64,000 bases of DNA from Desulfobacter vibrioformis DSM 8776 (GTDB lineage: Bacteria; Desulfobacterota; Desulfobacteria; Desulfobacterales; Desulfobacteraceae): the NCBI RefSeq assembly GCF_000745975.1, contig NZ_JQKJ01000004.1:159283-223282 (forward strand), given 5' to 3'. Made by a program: the position numbers and the translations under genes. The notes under the pieces were generated by a model. The model was given only the letters and a program-made list of their open reading frames with translations, had not been told where the DNA came from and did no database searches. Each line of letters begins with the position of its first letter. Within the stretch, counting starts at the first letter, position 1. Shown in pieces: positions 17,269-26,440 of the stretch.

Positions 17269-18495
17269 CTAAATAATATTTTTAAACCATTGTTTCATTT
17301 TATTTAAAATCATCTGAAGCCCATGGGAATCGTTCTTGGCAACCTGGGTACGGCTGCTTGTCTGTGATCCGAAGATGACGAGTCCAACGCCTGTGGCGTA
17401 TGCGGGGTCTTTAACAATATCTTTGAGTCCGCCGATACGCTTGGCTTCACCAATACGAACAGGTACGCTGAATACGGATTCTGCCATTTCAGCAATGCCG
17501 TCCATGACAACGCTGCCGCCGGTGAGGATAAATCCGGCAGGAAAGCTGTTTTCAAGTCCGTTGGAAAACAGCTCCTTTTTCAGCAGGGAAAAGATCTCCT
17601 CCACCCGGGGTTCCAGGATCTCGGCAAGAATCCCCTTGGCCAGGCGCTTGGGGGCTCTGCCGCCCACCGCCGGCACCTCAATGATATCGCCGTTCTTGAC
17701 GTTTTGCGGTATACAGGTGCCGTGTGTTTTTTTAATCTTTTCCGCTTCGGGCAACGGGGTGCGAAGCCCTACGGAAATATCATTGGTCAGGTTATGTCCG
17801 CCCACGGTAAGTTCGTAAATGAATTTCAGATTGTTGTCTTTGAACAGGGCCAGGTCAGTGGTTCCGCCGCCCATATCGGCCAGGATGCAGCCAAGTTCCT
17901 TTTCTTCATCGGTGAGGACAGCATAGCCCGAGGCCAGGGATTCAAGGGCAATGTCGCAAACCTCGAGACCTGCCTTGTGGCAGCACTTGATAATGTTGCG
18001 CGCTGCAGATACCGCACCTGTGATGATGTGGATCTTGGCTTCCAGGCGCACGGCTGTCATGCCCACGGGGTTCTGGATAGACGTCATTTCATCCACAATA
18101 AATTCCTGTGAAATGACATGCAAAATTTCCCGGTCCGGGGGGATGGCAACCGCCTTGGCCGCATCAATGACCCGTTCCACATCCATTTCGGTGATCTCCC
18201 GGCCTTTGATGGCAATGATGCCATGGCTGTTGAACCCTTTGATGTGGTTGCCTGCAATGCCCACGTAAACGGAAGATATATTGCAGTCCGCCATAAGTTC
18301 GGCTTCTTCCACAGCTTTTTTAATGGAATCCACAGTGGACTCTATGTTCACCACGGATCCCTTGCGAAGCCCTGTGGAGGGGTGGGAGCCCACACCGATG
18401 ATGTTGATCTCATCATCAAGCATCTCACCCACCACTGCGCAGATTTTGGTGGTACCAATGTCAAGTCCCACCAGTAATTTTTCGGTTCCCTGCAA
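17269..18495 (-). CDS. ftsA: cell division protein FtsA
   Basis: The actin-like ATPase that anchors FtsZ to the membrane. 408 residues. Visible are the phosphate-1 motif LLVGLDIGTTKICAVVGE, the 1C domain, the second phosphate motif ILADMGGGTTDLALF, the adenosine motif FILTGGSVVMDGI and a C-terminal amphipathic membrane-targeting helix (LNKMKQWFKNII). The start is a TTG at 18495, one base after the ftsQ stop, with AAGGGGGT six bases upstream in the end of ftsQ. ftsQ-ftsA-ftsZ order is classical. Confidence 0.97.
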   Translation of the reverse strand: MQGTEKLLVGLDIGTTKICAVVGEMLDDEINIIGVGSHPSTGLRKGSVVNIESTVDSIKKAVEEAELMADCNISSVYVGIAGNHIKGFNSHGIIAIKGREITEMDVERVIDAAKAVAIPPDREILHVISQEFIVDEMTSIQNPVGMTAVRLEAKIHIITGAVSAARNIIKCCHKAGLEVCDIALESLASGYAVLTDEEKELGCILADMGGGTTDLALFKDNNLKFIYELTVGGHNLTNDISVGLRTPLPEAEKIKKTHGTCIPQNVKNGDIIEVPAVGGRAPKRLAKGILAEILEPRVEEIFSLLKKELFSNGLENSFPAGFILTGGSVVMDGIAEMAESVFSVPVRIGEAKRIGGLKDIVKDPAYATGVGLVIFGSQTSSRTQVAKNDSHGLQMILNKMKQWFKNII

Positions 18496-18496
18496 G

Positions 18497-19396
18497 TTAG
18501 ACCCCCTTTTCTATAGTATTGTGGGCAGCATCTTCAGTTGTAACAAACACCTTTTCCAGGCTGAAAAGATCCATGGCTGATATGGTTTTGTCCGGGTAGT
18601 TGGTCTCCATATAGTTCCGGACCTGCCTGGCTCTTGCAAGTTTTTCTTCAAATCTGTCAAACCCGAGTTTAACCGGGAGAACGGTCTTGTTTTCAGCTTT
18701 TTTTTCGCCGGAGGGGCCAGGATATCCTGTATCAGGGCAAGTGGTTAATATATTAATGACGATGCCTGTATTGTCGTCTCCCAAAATGGTCTGAATCTGT
18801 CCGAATCCTTTGATTTTTAGGATTTCCATCACCGCGTTGAACAGGTCCCCTTCAAACAGGTACGTGCTGTTGGACAGGCTTAAATCCACCCCGGATATAA
18901 CGGGCAATGCCTTTAGATCATCCTTGGCCGGTTCATACGCTTTAAAGGGTGCTCCCTGGGTGTTGATGACGATGTCTGTCAGGTTTTCAATGGTCACGAT
19001 GGCCAAGGGTTCCTGCTCTTCGATTTTAATGGAAAGGGTTGATAACAGCTGACGTTTCACCGTGGCCATGCGAATCCATGGATGGGTGTTCAGCTTTTTT
19101 TCGAGCATATCCGGCTGCAGTTCAAACATATTGACTGGCTTGTCAAGTCCTGTCTGGGTCAGGACCTCGTCCCGGGTCACCCGGTCAAGTCCGTCAATCA
19201 TAATGGTTTTAACATCAAAGATAGGGCACTGGAGAACCGCGTCGTGAATGTAGATGCACCCAAAACTCATTGCACCGACAAAGAGAATAAGAAAAATTTT
19301 TCCCCAAAGGGCTTTGCCGCCGGAAAAAATTTTAAGTTTCCGGGTCTCTTTTTCCTGTACCTTGTAGCTGTTTGGAGTAATTTTTTTAGTCGCCAA
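18497..19396 (-). CDS. ftsQ: cell division protein FtsQ
   Basis: A bitopic divisome protein linking FtsA/Z to FtsL/B/W/I. 299 residues: a basic cytosolic N-terminus, one transmembrane helix (IFLILFVGAMSFGCIYI), a POTRA domain (IFDVKTIMIDGLDRVTRDEVL) and the FtsQ beta domain (LNTHPWIRMATVKRQL, SIKIEEQEPLAIV). The start is a TTG at 19396 that overlaps the 3' end of murB by 11 bp. Sequence conservation of FtsQ is low, so the assignment also rests on its position between murB and ftsA. Confidence 0.92.
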   Translation of the reverse strand: MATKKITPNSYKVQEKETRKLKIFSGGKALWGKIFLILFVGAMSFGCIYIHDAVLQCPIFDVKTIMIDGLDRVTRDEVLTQTGLDKPVNMFELQPDMLEKKLNTHPWIRMATVKRQLLSTLSIKIEEQEPLAIVTIENLTDIVINTQGAPFKAYEPAKDDLKALPVISGVDLSLSNSTYLFEGDLFNAVMEILKIKGFGQIQTILGDDNTGIVINILTTCPDTGYPGPSGEKKAENKTVLPVKLGFDRFEEKLARARQVRNYMETNYPDKTISAMDLFSLEKVFVTTEDAAHNTIEKGV

Positions 19397-20324
19397 TGGT
19401 TTTCACCTCTTCTTTAAGGGTAATCCCGAATTTCTCGTATACGCTTTTCCTTATCTGGACAGCCAGGTTCAGGATGTCACTTGCACAGGCGTTGCCGTGG
19501 TTGACAATGAAATTGGCGTGCAGATCAGAGACCATGGCCCCGTTGCACCGGGCGTTTTTTATGCCGGCCTGCTCAATGAGAAAGCCTGCTGGTTTGAAGC
19601 CCGGGGGGTTTTTGAAATAACACCCGGCAGATGCCTGGGACACCGGCTGGGTGGACTGTTTTGTTTTAAGGTTGCGGTAAAATTCATCCCTGACGGTTCC
19701 GGGGTCAGCTTTGGCCAGGCCAAGCCTGACCTTGAGCACAATACTGTTTTCAAGGGCCAGTTTCCGGTAGGAAAATGGCAGACGGTTTCCGGGCAGCACT
19801 GTTGTTTCCAGGGTGGTAAGATCCAACACTTCGATTTCCATGACAATTTGGCTCATGTCGCTGCCAAAGGCCCCTGCATTCATCATGACGGCACCGCCAA
19901 TGGTGCCCGGGATTCCGGCTGCCCAGGCCAGACCGGCCAGACCTGAGTCTGCCGCATGTCTGCAAATATTGCCAAGACGTTCTCCGGCAAGTGCTGTCAA
20001 ACAGATCTGGTCTGAAGAGTCGCCGCCTGTGTTCATGTGGGGTGCGGTCTGTTCAATTCCCTGTCTCAGCCGGGTTAAAACCATCACAAGCCCCCGGACC
20101 CCTTTGTCCGATATAAGGACATTGGTGCCGCCGCCGAGAATGGTCACCGGCACCCCGGCTTTTTGTGCGGTTTTGGCAAGGGCGATCACCTGTTCCATGG
20201 TTTGCGGCAGCACCAGAATATCCGCTGGCCCGCCCACCCTGAAGCTGGTGTACCGGTCCATGGCCTTGTGCGTTTCAGGCGCAAAGGGCGCGAACATCTT
20301 TTTTATGTCGCAGCTTTTACCCAT
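19386..20324 (-). CDS. murB: UDP-N-acetylenolpyruvoylglucosamine reductase
   Basis: Reduces UDP-GlcNAc-enolpyruvate to UDP-MurNAc with NADPH and FAD. 312 residues. It has the FAD-binding N-terminal YTSFRVGGPADILV and VTILGGGTNVLISDKGVRG, then AGIPGTIGGAVMMNAGAFG, FSYRKL and the substrate segment ASAGCYFKNPPG with the catalytic Ser/Cys region typical of type II enzymes. The C-terminal VNHGNACASDIL is conserved. ATG 20324 has a GGAGG about 11 bases upstream. It ends inside the start of ftsQ and begins three bases after murC. Confidence 0.97.
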   Translation of the reverse strand: MGKSCDIKKMFAPFAPETHKAMDRYTSFRVGGPADILVLPQTMEQVIALAKTAQKAGVPVTILGGGTNVLISDKGVRGLVMVLTRLRQGIEQTAPHMNTGGDSSDQICLTALAGERLGNICRHAADSGLAGLAWAAGIPGTIGGAVMMNAGAFGSDMSQIVMEIEVLDLTTLETTVLPGNRLPFSYRKLALENSIVLKVRLGLAKADPGTVRDEFYRNLKTKQSTQPVSQASAGCYFKNPPGFKPAGFLIEQAGIKNARCNGAMVSDLHANFIVNHGNACASDILNLAVQIRKSVYEKFGITLKEEVKTIGD

Positions 20325-20327
20325 GGG

Positions 20328-21695
20328 TTACAAAACCTCCACCAGTTTTTCCCCAAGGGTGTAGACATCGCCGGCTCCTAAGGTCAGCACCATATCCCCC
20401 GGCTTTGCCTTGTGGGTGAGGATGGACAAGGCCTGGATAAAATCCGGGGCAAAGCAGGCGTCCTTGTGTCCGTGGGCCTGTATCCCTGCCACAAGTTTTT
20501 CCGAATCCACGCCTTCAATGGGGGATTCCGAAGCCGGGTAGATGGGCAGCACCATGAGCACGTCAGACTGGTAAAAGGCCCGGGTGAACTCCTGGAACAA
20601 GGCCTTTGTTCTTGTGTATCTGTGGGGCTGGAATGCCACAATGATCCGTTTGTCCGGATAGCTTTCCCTGACTGCTGTCAATGTGGCCTTGATCTCTGTG
20701 GGGTGATGGCCGTAGTCATCCATGACTGTGATGCCCTTGGCGTGGCCCTTGATTTCCAGGCGGCGTTTGACGCCCTTGATCTCTTCCAACGCTTTTTTAA
20801 TGGTGTCAAAGGGGATGTTCAGCTCCAGGCCCGTGGCAATGCCGGCCATGGCATTGAGAATATTGTGCTGTCCCCCGATGTTTAAAAGGATTTGGCCCAG
20901 GTCCTGTTTTCCCTTGAAAACATTGAACAGGGATTTCCCGTTTTCAAACCGGATGTGCCGTGCCTGCAGTCCGGACTGGGCTGTCAGGCCGTAGGTGATG
21001 TGCCGCACCGTGATCCTGGGCAGAATGTCCTGGATATGGGGGTTGTCCAGGCACAGGATGGCAAGGCCGTAAAAGGGAACGGAGTTGATAAACCGGACAA
21101 AATTGTCTTTTATGTCTTCAATATCTTTATAAAAATCCAGATGTTCCAGGTCAATGTTGGTCACAGCGGCAATGGAGGGGGCATATTTGAGGAAAGATCC
21201 GTCGCTTTCATCGGCCTCGGCCACAATAAATTCACCGGAACCGTGCAGGGCATTGGTGTCAAGCCCCTGGAGCAGGCCGCCGATGATGACTGTGGGATCA
21301 AGTCCTGCGGTGTTCAGGATCTGGGAGATCATGGCGGTGGTGGAGGTTTTGCCATGGGCCCCTGCCACGGCAATGGCGTATTTGATGCGCATGAGCTCGG
21401 CCAGCATTTCAGCCCGGGGGATGATGGGACAGCCCAGTTCTTTTGCTTTGATCACCTCCGGGTTCTGGGGGGAAATGGCCGAAGAGGTCACCATCACATC
21501 CACATCTTTGATGTTTTCCTTGGCATGGCCTTTGTAAATCACGGCCCCTTTGGCCTTGAGCCGGTCCGTGATGTGGGAGAGCCTGAGATCGGACCCGGAT
21601 ATGGTGTAGCCAAGATTTAACAGCAGTTCGGCAATGCCGCTCATGCCGATGCCGCCGATGCCTACAAAATATATGTGGTAATCATGCTGGTACAT
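20328..21695 (-). CDS. murC: UDP-N-acetylmuramate--L-alanine ligase
   Basis: The first of the ATP-dependent Mur ligases; adds L-Ala to UDP-MurNAc. 455 residues from ATG 21695 (MYQHDYHIYFVGIGGIGMSG), with the N-terminal nucleotide-sugar motif IGGIGMSGIAELL, the ATP loop VAGAHGKTSTTAMI, DESDGSFL, and the C-terminal DDYGHHPTEIKATL and AFQPHRYTRT. An ORF extension to 21767 lies inside murG and is not used; AAGGAAT precedes the ATG. The murC start region overlaps the murG 3' end by 14 bp. Confidence 0.98.
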   Translation of the reverse strand: MYQHDYHIYFVGIGGIGMSGIAELLLNLGYTISGSDLRLSHITDRLKAKGAVIYKGHAKENIKDVDVMVTSSAISPQNPEVIKAKELGCPIIPRAEMLAELMRIKYAIAVAGAHGKTSTTAMISQILNTAGLDPTVIIGGLLQGLDTNALHGSGEFIVAEADESDGSFLKYAPSIAAVTNIDLEHLDFYKDIEDIKDNFVRFINSVPFYGLAILCLDNPHIQDILPRITVRHITYGLTAQSGLQARHIRFENGKSLFNVFKGKQDLGQILLNIGGQHNILNAMAGIATGLELNIPFDTIKKALEEIKGVKRRLEIKGHAKGITVMDDYGHHPTEIKATLTAVRESYPDKRIIVAFQPHRYTRTKALFQEFTRAFYQSDVLMVLPIYPASESPIEGVDSEKLVAGIQAHGHKDACFAPDFIQALSILTHKAKPGDMVLTLGAGDVYTLGEKLVEVL

Positions 21696-22851
21696 TTTTA
21701 TTCCTTTTTGAAACATCCGTTCCCAGAATACGCCCGGCAATAAGGTCTGCCCCATGGGGCATGGCAAGGGCCGTCATGGTGTCCGCCATTTCAACTCTTT
21801 TATCTGTATTGTGCTGCAGGTCCTCAATGGCTGCCAATAAGGTTTCACCTGTCAGATCCTTGTCCGCAATCATGATGCAGGCGCCCTGGTCAGCCAGGTA
21901 TCTGGCGTTTGCGGTCTGGTGATCGTCTGCCGCATGGGGGTAGGGGACCAGGATGGCGGGTTTTCCCTTGATACACAGCTCTGATACCGTGCCGGCCCCG
22001 GCCCGGCTGATGACCAGGTCTGCCCGGTCCTGGATGGCAGGCATATCGTAGAAAAAGGCTGCGGCCTTGTGCCGGATTTCCCTGGCCCTGTAAAATTGCT
22101 GTATCTGTGCCTCGGCGTTTTTCCCGGTCTGGTGGATGATGAAAAGCCGGCGGGTATCTTTCATCATTGCCACGGCATCGGTGAATGCCCCGTTAATGGA
22201 GGCGGCACCCTGGCTGCCGCCGGTGACAAGGATGAGAAAATCATCTGGGTTTATCCGGTTAAGCACACTGTCATCTGTGTTCGTGTTTTCCAGAGGCGTG
22301 GTGGGTAAGGGACGGCGTACCGGGTTGCCCACCAGAAATGTGGTGTCATTTTCCGGCATGCCCCTGGTCTCTTTAAAGGAGATAAACCGGGACCGGGCAA
22401 TTTTTGCCAGCAGGCGGTTGGTCATGCCGGGAAAGGCATTCTGTTCATGGATGGCCGTGTTCCTGAAAAGGATACGTCCGGCCAGAACCAGGGCAAAGGA
22501 TGAAAATCCGCCCACGCCCAGGATGAAATCCGCCCTGAACATCATGATGATGGCCAGGGCCTGGACCAGGCTGATCCCCACAAGGCTGGCTGACCAGGCC
22601 TTTGCAAATATGTTTTTCCCCTTAATGGGGCGTGCGATAATCGATTTATGGATAAACCCGTACCGGGCAAGGGTATCTGTTTCAAAGGGTGCGCGGGTGC
22701 CCACAAAAAGGATTTTGGTGGTTGGGTCTTTTTCCATCAGGGCCTGGGCCACGGCAATGCCCGGGAAAAGATGGCCCCCTGTTTTTCCGCCGGCAATGAT
22801 GACATGTTTATTGGCGGCCTGTTTATTTGTGACCTGTTTATTTGTGACCAT
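21682..22851 (-). CDS. murG: UDP-GlcNAc:lipid I GlcNAc transferase MurG
   Basis: Makes lipid II from lipid I on the cytosolic membrane face. 389 residues. GT28 motifs are IIAGGKTGGHLFPGIAVAQ at the N-terminus, GVGGFSSFALVLAG, HEQNAFPGMTNRLLA, and in the C-terminal domain VTGGSQGAASIN and ISRAGAGTVSELCIKGKPAILVPYPHAADDHQ. The N-terminus is odd: before the first conserved strand it carries two tandem copies of QVTNK-like residues, encoded by a perfect 15-bp duplication (22819-22848). That duplication also overlaps the last codons of ftsW (14-bp overlap). The ATG at 22851 is the only good start. Confidence 0.97.
   Translation of the reverse strand: MVTNKQVTNKQAANKHVIIAGGKTGGHLFPGIAVAQALMEKDPTTKILFVGTRAPFETDTLARYGFIHKSIIARPIKGKNIFAKAWSASLVGISLVQALAIIMMFRADFILGVGGFSSFALVLAGRILFRNTAIHEQNAFPGMTNRLLAKIARSRFISFKETRGMPENDTTFLVGNPVRRPLPTTPLENTNTDDSVLNRINPDDFLILVTGGSQGAASINGAFTDAVAMMKDTRRLFIIHQTGKNAEAQIQQFYRAREIRHKAAAFFYDMPAIQDRADLVISRAGAGTVSELCIKGKPAILVPYPHAADDHQTANARYLADQGACIMIADKDLTGETLLAAIEDLQHNTDKRVEMADTMTALAMPHGADLIAGRILGTDVSKRNKNVPA
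22819..22848. repeat. 15-bp tandem duplication at the ftsW/murG junction
   Basis: Two perfect adjacent copies of CCTGTTTATTTGTGA (22819-22833 and 22834-22848). It lies in frame in murG, adding the five residues QVTNK a second time, and overlaps the ftsW stop at 22838. Confidence 0.9.
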
Positions 22852-23992
22852 GGTTTGCCGACGCTCCTATGTTCATTAGAATTCCCATGGCTGCCATATT
22901 GATGATCAGGGATGTCCCGCCGTAGGAAATAAAGGGCAGGGTCAGCCCCTTGGTGGGCAGTACGCCCAAGGTCACGCCCGTGTTGATGATGACCTGGAGT
23001 CCAAGGTATAAGGTGATGCCCGTGGCTGTCAGTGCCCCGAAAAAGGTATCTGCCTGCCGGGCAATGCAGGTACCGGTGTGAAGGATGAGCCCGTAAAGCA
23101 CCAGGATCGCTGTCACCCCGATAAGGCCGAGTTCCTCGCCGATTATGGAGAAAATAAAATCCGTATGGGGTTCGGGCAGAAAATGCATCTTTTGCATGGA
23201 AAGCCCGATACCCTTGCCGAACAGACCGCCCGATCCAAAGGCCTTGAGGGAGTTGGTGAGCTGGAACCCGTTGCCAAGGGGATCGTCCCAGGGGTGCAGG
23301 AATCCGATGACCCGTTCAAGCCGGTAACTGACCTTGAAAACCAGAAAGTATGCCACCACAGGAATAATCAGCGGCAACGGGATGAGCAGGTATCGTAAAG
23401 GTACGCCTGCAGTAAACATCATTCCCCAGCAGATCATGCCCAGGACCACGATGGTGCCGAAATCGGGCTGGAACAGGATGAGTACGGCCATGAGGCTGAA
23501 CCACATGACATGGGGTACAACACCAATGGAAAATTCCCGCAGTTTTCCTGTTTCCTGTTTTTTGGACAGGGAGTAGGCCATGAAAAGGATCATGGCAAGC
23601 TTGGCAAATTCTGCGGGCTGGAATGCGAACGGCCCGAAATCAAGCCAGCGCCGGGCATTGTTCGCTTTAATGCCCAGGGCCGGGATAAGCACGGCAATCA
23701 GCAGGCCCATGGCTGTAAACAGGATGATATAGGCCATGCTTTTATATAATTTGTAAGGCAAAGAGGCGGTGATATACATGATGCAAAGACTGGCAAACAG
23801 GAATATGGCCTGGCGTTTCAGGTAATAAAACAAGGTGTTATGCTCATCCATGGCAATGGCACAGGACGCCGAATACACCATGACCAGGCCAATGCCGGTG
23901 AGAATAAGCACCGGGAAAAGAATGGTTTTTTCCCTGAAAAAGGGATGGAGACGATTGGGGATGTATTCCCGGGCGCCCAGGGTATTAGCCAT
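22838..23992 (-). CDS. ftsW: lipid II polymerase FtsW (SEDS family)
   Basis: The septal peptidoglycan glycosyltransferase working with FtsI. 384 residues from ATG 23992 (MANTLGAREY). About ten membrane helices are visible, with SEDS signatures LVMVYSAS, the NNARRWLDFGPFAFQPAEFAKL loop, QPDFGTIVV, HTDFIFSIIGEELGLIG and LPFISYGGTSLIINM. The ORF runs on to 24148, but the added residues overlap murD and are not conserved. It starts 8 bp inside the end of murD and ends 14 bp inside murG, in keeping with the tightly overlapping dcw operon. Confidence 0.97.
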   Translation of the reverse strand: MANTLGAREYIPNRLHPFFREKTILFPVLILTGIGLVMVYSASCAIAMDEHNTLFYYLKRQAIFLFASLCIMYITASLPYKLYKSMAYIILFTAMGLLIAVLIPALGIKANNARRWLDFGPFAFQPAEFAKLAMILFMAYSLSKKQETGKLREFSIGVVPHVMWFSLMAVLILFQPDFGTIVVLGMICWGMMFTAGVPLRYLLIPLPLIIPVVAYFLVFKVSYRLERVIGFLHPWDDPLGNGFQLTNSLKAFGSGGLFGKGIGLSMQKMHFLPEPHTDFIFSIIGEELGLIGVTAILVLYGLILHTGTCIARQADTFFGALTATGITLYLGLQVIINTGVTLGVLPTKGLTLPFISYGGTSLIINMAAMGILMNIGASANHGHK

Positions 23993-25355
23993 GACAGAGC
24001 TCCTGTCCCGGAACCATCGCGTTGACAATGCGGGAAAAGTCTTTTCCCCGTTCCTGGTAATTGGCATAGAGATCAAAACTTGCGCAGGCCGGGGATAAAA
24101 GCACCACATCACCTCTGCCTGAAAGGGAAACCGCCCTGTTAACGGCACAGATCATGTCCGGGCAGGCGTATGCCGGGCAGATGCCGTCAAAGGTCTCCAT
24201 GATATGACCGGCAGCTTCGCCCATGCCGATAACTGCCTTGGCCCGGGCCTTCACTTCAGGCACCAGGGGGGCAAAATCCAGGCCCTTTTCCCTGCCTCCG
24301 AGAATGAGAATGACATTGGATTCAAAGGATTCCAGGGCACGCAGCACGGCATCCACGTTGGTGGCCTTGGAGTCGTTGTAAAAACGGATGCCGTCAATCT
24401 CCCGGACAAAGGCGATGCGATGGTCTGACAGGGTAAACTCGTTTAAGGCCTGCCTGATACCTGCCATGGTAGCACCGCAACTCAGTGCAACGAGCGCGGC
24501 TGCTGCAATATTTTCCCTGTTATGGATGCCGGGAAGCATGGCCAGGGTGTCTGCGGCAAGGGTGTCATTGATTTTTTTTGTCCGGATATCGATTCCCATC
24601 TTGTGAACGCTTGCGCCCCGGGTCACAGGGCCGGTGGATGAAAATTCAAGGATACCGGCGCAAATGGCTTTCGTCCGTGTTGAAAAATTTTTGATGGCAG
24701 CGTTAACCACGGCAGTATCCAGAGCGGTCATATTTTTAAAAACAGACCATTTTGAATCGGCGTAAGCCGCAAAATCCGGATACCGGTCCAGGTGATCCTG
24801 GGCAATATTGAGAAGAGCTGCCACATCAGGCCTGAAAATATCCGCAAGATCAAGCTGGAAGGAAGAAATTTCGGCGACAACAACATCCTTTTGTCTGTCC
24901 TGCATGAGATGTTCCACCAGGGGGGTGCCGATATTTCCGCCCACAAAGCAGGAAATCCCTGATGCCTCAAGCATGGCTGCCACAAGTTCCGTGGTGGTGG
25001 TTTTCCCGTTGGTGCCTGTGATTGCGATCACTGGCGTGGTGTTGTACAGGGCAAAAATATCCAGTTCCCCTTTTACAGGCACGCCCTTGGCCCTGGCCGA
25101 CCTGATAAACGGCATGTCTAAGGGAATACCGGGGCTTGGAATAATGATGGACGCCTTGTCAAACATCTTCTGGCCATGGCTGCCGATTCTTACCGGAATA
25201 CCCAGTTCTTTTAAGGCCGCAGCTTCTCTGGTTTTTGTCCCGTCAATGTCCGTGGCTACCACGCAGTGGCCCAGGGAATTCAAAAACCGGGCCATGGAAA
25301 TCCCGCAGACCCCTAAGCCCACAACCAGTTCATATGTGTCAGGAAAATGGCGCAT
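23985..25355 (-). CDS. murD: UDP-N-acetylmuramoylalanine--D-glutamate ligase
   Basis: Adds D-Glu to UDP-MurNAc-L-Ala. 456 residues. It has the N-terminal Rossmann LVVGLGVCGISMARFL, the ATP loop VIAITGTNGKTTTTELVAAML, EISSFQLDLADIF, NIAQDHLDRY, FYNDSKATNVDAV and the C-terminal LILGGREKGLDFAPLV and LLSPACASFDLYANYQERG. The ATG at 25355 lies one base after the mraY stop (TAAG-ATG). Confidence 0.98.
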   Translation of the reverse strand: MRHFPDTYELVVGLGVCGISMARFLNSLGHCVVATDIDGTKTREAAALKELGIPVRIGSHGQKMFDKASIIIPSPGIPLDMPFIRSARAKGVPVKGELDIFALYNTTPVIAITGTNGKTTTTELVAAMLEASGISCFVGGNIGTPLVEHLMQDRQKDVVVAEISSFQLDLADIFRPDVAALLNIAQDHLDRYPDFAAYADSKWSVFKNMTALDTAVVNAAIKNFSTRTKAICAGILEFSSTGPVTRGASVHKMGIDIRTKKINDTLAADTLAMLPGIHNRENIAAAALVALSCGATMAGIRQALNEFTLSDHRIAFVREIDGIRFYNDSKATNVDAVLRALESFESNVILILGGREKGLDFAPLVPEVKARAKAVIGMGEAAGHIMETFDGICPAYACPDMICAVNRAVSLSGRGDVVLLSPACASFDLYANYQERGKDFSRIVNAMVPGQELCHG

Positions 25356-25356
25356 C

Positions 25357-26436
25357 TTATCTTATTTTCAATGTGCTTAGGGATAGGGCGGCCAGGAAGA
25401 TGGAAATAATCCAGAACCGGACAATCACCTTGGATTCATGCCAGCCTTTTAATTCAAAATGGTGGTGCAGCGGTGCCATTCTGAAGATTCTCTTGCCGTG
25501 GGTGATTTTAAAATAGGAGACTTGAAGAATTACGGATACCGCTTCCATGACAAAAAGCCCGCCTACCAGCACTAGCATGATCTCCTGTTTGGTGACCACG
25601 GCAATGGTGCCCAGGATGGCCCCAAGGGGGATGGAACCGGTGTCGCCCATGAAAATCTGGGCCGGATGGGCATTGAACCATAAAAAACCCATGCCGGCAC
25701 CTGCCAGGATGCCGCAGATTACGGTGACTTCCCCGGCTGCGAGAATGTGCCGGACATGCAGATACTCGGCAAACTGGACATGGCCGGCCACATAGGCAAA
25801 CAGCATATAGGTCACCGATGCCACGATAAAGGGGCCGATGGCCAGCCCGTCCAGTCCGTCGGTCAGGTTCACGGCATTGGATGTGCCCACAATGACCAGA
25901 CAGGCAAAGGGAATATAAAGAATGCCTAAATTGATGGCCACGTTTTTGAAGAACGGTACCGTGAGCACGGCATTGAAGTCCGGGCTGCTGTAGATCAGAA
26001 AACCGATGAGCAGGCCCGAAAGGATCTGGAGAAGGAATTTTGCCCTGGCCGTAAATCCCATATTCTTTTTTTTCAACAGCGACAGGTAGTCGTCAATAAA
26101 ACCGATAACACCGAAAAGCAGGGTGGCGAGCAGCAATATCCCCACATAGTGGTTGGTGAAGTTTCCCCATAAAAAGGTGGAAACAAAAATGGAAAACAAA
26201 ATCATAATGCCCCCCATGGTGGGGGTGCCCTGTTTCTTTAAATGGGACTGGGGGCCGTCGGTCTGGATGATCTGGCCGAAATGCATGACCTGGAGCTGCC
26301 GGATTACAAAGGGGCCGAGAATAAAACAGATGAGAAAGGCGGTCAGTCCTCCGTATACGGTGCGGAAGGTGATATACCGGAAAATATTGAAAATGGTATA
26401 GTGTTCGTGCAGCGGGTATAAAAACTGGTAAAACAT
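25357..26436 (-). CDS. mraY: phospho-N-acetylmuramoyl-pentapeptide transferase MraY
   Basis: Transfers phospho-MurNAc-pentapeptide to undecaprenyl phosphate, giving lipid I. 359 residues from ATG 26436 (MFYQFLYPLHEHYT), with about ten membrane helices. Motifs are KKQGTPTMGGIMIL, the Asp pair in FGVIGFIDDYLSLLKKKN, NAVNLTDGLDGLAIGP, MGDTGSIPLGAILG and the histidine motif MAPLHHHFELKGWHESKV. The upstream extension to 26472 overlaps murEF and is not used. Confidence 0.98.
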   Translation of the reverse strand: MFYQFLYPLHEHYTIFNIFRYITFRTVYGGLTAFLICFILGPFVIRQLQVMHFGQIIQTDGPQSHLKKQGTPTMGGIMILFSIFVSTFLWGNFTNHYVGILLLATLLFGVIGFIDDYLSLLKKKNMGFTARAKFLLQILSGLLIGFLIYSSPDFNAVLTVPFFKNVAINLGILYIPFACLVIVGTSNAVNLTDGLDGLAIGPFIVASVTYMLFAYVAGHVQFAEYLHVRHILAAGEVTVICGILAGAGMGFLWFNAHPAQIFMGDTGSIPLGAILGTIAVVTKQEIMLVLVGGLFVMEAVSVILQVSYFKITHGKRIFRMAPLHHHFELKGWHESKVIVRFWIISIFLAALSLSTLKIR

Positions 26437-26440
26437 TGGA

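Noticed and set aside
23993..24148. Longer ftsW (and similar 5' extensions of murC, mraY, murEF, dnaX and the ABC-F gene)
   Set aside because: Extensions overlap the upstream gene, are not conserved, and a downstream ATG with a suitable context fits the family N-terminus.
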